From positions 124,001 to 188,000 of the forward strand of contig NZ_LMXN01000010.1 of NCBI RefSeq assembly GCF_001442615.1: 64,000 nucleotides of DNA, read 5' to 3'. Shown here piece by piece: positions 62,183-64,000 of this stretch. Made by a program: the position numbers and the translations under genes. A model generated the notes under the pieces. That model saw only the letters and a list, made by a program, of their open reading frames with translations. It was not told the DNA's origin and did no database searches. Each line of letters starts with the position of its first letter. Position 1 is the stretch's first letter. Source of the stretch: Algoriphagus resistens (lineage in GTDB: Bacteria > Bacteroidota > Bacteroidia > Cytophagales > Cyclobacteriaceae).

Positions 62183-62341
62183 CCGATTCTTATCCTGAAG
62201 GGACATTTTACCTATTCAGTACACGGTTTCTCTGGTTAAAAGGGAAACCGTCTTCATTTCTCGGGCTGAATTAAGAAAAGAATCACCCAGGCTGATTACT
62301 TTTGCACTCATTAATCAGCAGAAACGCCGACAGGGCAACGC

Positions 62342-63013
62342 ATGAGTTTTATTTCAAATATATTTTTGACCTCCGAAGACCCCAACTCTTTGGGGGCCAA
62401 ATTCAGACATCAACGACTAAAAGATTTCGAGGATTTATTCTTTCTGAATTATTCTGAAAATGACCCGGTCCGAATCTTGGACGTAGGGGGAGCTTCTTAT
62501 TTCTGGGATAAGAGCAGGCTGCTCTCTCTTCCTAATATCGAAATTGTATTACTCAATCTCAACAAGCAGAAATCCAACCATCCTAAAATCAACGCTGTAG
62601 CCGGAGATGCTACAAACATGCCTGAATTCGGGGAAAACAGCTTTGATCTTGTTTTTTCCAATTCAGTCATTGAGCATTTATATACCTGGGAAAACCAGAA
62701 AAAAATGGCAAACGAGATTATGCGTGTGGGAAAAAAGCATTTCATCCAAACACCAAACCGGTATTTTCCAATAGAAGCCCATTACGCGATTCCCTTTGCA
62801 CAGTACTTACCGCATAACTTCGTATACTTCCTGCTTACCAAAACCAAGCTCAGCAGATTTCAAAAATGGAATCCTCAAGACGCCCGGCAGTATCTCACTG
62901 AGATCAAGCTATTGAACCGACATCAGATGCAGCAGCTATTTCCTGACTCCAAGCTGTATCTGGAGAAATTTATGGGGATGATCAAATCAATCTCCGCCCA
63001 CAATCTTTCTTAA
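62342..63013 (+). CDS. Class I SAM-dependent methyltransferase
   Basis: The 223-residue protein has SAM motif I RILDVGGASYFWDKS (about 40-52), motif II with IEIVLLNLNKQ, and FDLVFSNSVIEHLYTWENQKKMANEIMRVGKK around motifs IV-V, a pattern typical of type 11 methyltransferases. The substrate is unknown. Its stop overlaps the convergent ABC exporter stop by 4 bases (TTAA). Confidence 0.9.
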   Translation: MSFISNIFLTSEDPNSLGAKFRHQRLKDFEDLFFLNYSENDPVRILDVGGASYFWDKSRLLSLPNIEIVLLNLNKQKSNHPKINAVAGDATNMPEFGENSFDLVFSNSVIEHLYTWENQKKMANEIMRVGKKHFIQTPNRYFPIEAHYAIPFAQYLPHNFVYFLLTKTKLSRFQKWNPQDARQYLTEIKLLNRHQMQQLFPDSKLYLEKFMGMIKSISAHNLS

Positions 63014-64000
63014 TCCGCAAACTGAAGCCGGACCAAGTTGGCATAAAACCCATCGGCTCTTTCGAGAAGATCCAAATGATTGCCTTGCTCCACTATTTCC
63101 CCATCACTGAGCACATATATTCTATCCACTTTGCGGATAGTCGCCAATCGATGGGCAATAATGATGGTGGTCCTGCCTTTCATCAGCTCATCCAAGGCCT
63201 CTTGTACCAAAAATTCCGATTCAGCGTCCAATGAAGATGTTGCTTCGTCCAAAATCAAAATTGATGGGTCTTTCAGGATGGCACGTGCAATTGCCACCCG
63301 CTGGCGTTGACCACCCGAAAGCTTCACCCCCCGCTCCCCTACCAAGGTATCCAACCCTTCGGGAAATTGGGAAATAAATTGCCACGCATTAGCTTTTTTC
63401 GATGCCAGAATAATTTCTTCTTCAGATGCTCCTGGCTTGGCATAAGCAATATTCTCACGAATAGATCCCCCAAAAAGCAGGACTTCCTGAGGCACCATAC
63501 CTACATGCGAACGAAGACTTTGCAAATCCCATTCGTGAAGCTGGCGGTCATCCACTTGGATTGACCCTTGCTGCACATCATAGAATCGCATTAAGAGTTG
63601 TATGATCGTAGATTTCCCAGCTCCGGAGTGGCCTGCCAAAGCGACTTTTTCCCCAGGGTTTACATGGAAAGTAAGCGATTTCAGCACTTCCATTTCAGGA
63701 CGGGTCGGATAATGGAACCCAACCTGATCGAAGGTAATTTTCCCCTGGAAATTAGCTGCTTTGGTTCCTGAGACAGGCTCCGGCTCCTCGTCCAATATTT
63801 CCAACACCCGCTCGGAAGAACCGATTGCTTTTTGCACCTGACCGTAAATATCCCCAAGCCCGGCTATAGATCCACCGATAAATGTGGTGTACAAGACAAA
63901 AGAAACAAGCTCACCTACGCTCATTTCACCAGAGCTCACCAGGCTTGCGCCGTACCACATAACCGCTACGATTCCACCAAACAGGGCAAAAATGATAAAT
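63010..64000 (-). CDS. ABC transporter, MsbA/multidrug type permease-ATPase (C-terminal part)
   Basis: The gene continues beyond the right edge; the upstream sequence to 64000 is still open and encodes a further hydrophobic segment (FALFGGIVAV). The visible part is the end of the membrane domain, then the ATPase domain. Walker A is GHSGAGKST, the Q-loop is GMVPQEVLLF, the signature is LSGGQRQRVAIAR, Walker B is ILILDEATSSLDAES, and the H-loop is IIIAHRLATI. The fused architecture matches lipid or drug half-exporters (MsbA-like). It overlaps the methyltransferase gene by 4 bases in convergent orientation. Confidence 0.94.
   Translation of the reverse strand, partial: FIIFALFGGIVAVMWYGASLVSSGEMSVGELVSFVLYTTFIGGSIAGLGDIYGQVQKAIGSSERVLEILDEEPEPVSGTKAANFQGKITFDQVGFHYPTRPEMEVLKSLTFHVNPGEKVALAGHSGAGKSTIIQLLMRFYDVQQGSIQVDDRQLHEWDLQSLRSHVGMVPQEVLLFGGSIRENIAYAKPGASEEEIILASKKANAWQFISQFPEGLDTLVGERGVKLSGGQRQRVAIARAILKDPSILILDEATSSLDAESEFLVQEALDELMKGRTTIIIAHRLATIRKVDRIYVLSDGEIVEQGNHLDLLERADGFYANLVRLQFAD

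Noticed and set aside
62223..62251. Hairpin ACGGTTTC...GAAACCGT after the universal stress gene
   Set aside because: It could be a terminator, but the loop is long and the following sequence has no real T run, so it was not called.
1..64000. CRISPR arrays, tRNA or rRNA genes, prophage, transposase genes
   Set aside because: Looked for on both strands; no regular spaced repeats, no cloverleaf-like or rRNA sequence, and no recognisable transposase, integrase or phage gene was seen.

Overview
The window looks like a piece of chromosome from a Bacteroidota bacterium of the order Cytophagales, most likely a Cyclobacteriaceae member close to Algoriphagus. That placement is inferred from gene content, not from a marker gene. 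The supporting signs are a PorP/SprF plus OmpA gene pair of the type IX secretion/gliding family, a SusC/SusD pair, many lipoproteins with Bacteroidota-style signal peptides, start codons in AT-rich contexts without Shine-Dalgarno sequences, and families that are mainly Bacteroidota (DUF3127, DUF6702, secreted HExxHxxGxxH proteases). No rRNA, tRNA, CRISPR array, prophage or intact insertion sequence was seen.

Layout. 1-0.6 kb: the 5' end of an ABC permease gene with its PadR repressor. 1-6.3 kb: aspS, an M23 peptidase, an RluF-type pseudouridine synthase and a secreted GH16 glucanase. 6.5-13 kb: an OmpA/PorP-SprF operon, an aldehyde dehydrogenase and a lipoprotein esterase. 13-21.5 kb: an ECF-type sigma factor with an overlapping small gene, a DUF3127 gene, purEK, a membrane-anchored MutS-like ATPase, a nitroreductase and an MscS channel. 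21.5-25.5 kb: a compact type III polyketide synthase / methyltransferase / UbiA prenyltransferase / FAD oxidoreductase cluster, the best candidate for an uncharacterised pathway. 25.6-36 kb: a large metalloprotease, Fur, a tricorn-like S41 protease, rlmH, a transglutaminase-like secreted protein and a SlyD-like FKBP. 36-40.5 kb: a Wzi-like outer-membrane protein with a lipoprotein, divergent from wecB and a DUF985 cupin. 40.5-49 kb: a TonB receptor paired with a beta-helix lipoprotein, a MoxR ATPase, an RluE-type enzyme, an M20 amidohydrolase and a NIPSNAP protein. 49.5-53 kb: an M1 aminopeptidase, a HupE/UreJ protein and DUF6702. 53-60 kb: SusC/SusD convergent with a GH43 enzyme. 60-64 kb: a small secreted protein, a 2'-5' RNA ligase-like protein, a universal stress protein, a methyltransferase and a partial ABC exporter.

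The most striking non-coding signal is a family of roughly 90-110 bp intergenic repeats, with nine recognisable copies plus one fragment. The right end is conserved and in several copies stops exactly at the start codon of the next gene. The left end overlaps or nearly touches the stop codon of the preceding gene in three copies. Inside is a hairpin whose stem bases change in a compensating way between copies (TGACGC/GCGTCA, TGAGGC/GCCTCA, TGTTGC/GCAACA). A second type (B) keeps the right module but carries a different, longer hairpin. No transposase that could move these elements lies in the window.

Four convergent gene pairs share a 4-nt stop-codon overlap (CTAA, CTAG, TTAA, TTAA). Most other transcription units end at clear hairpin-plus-T-tract terminators, which are listed.
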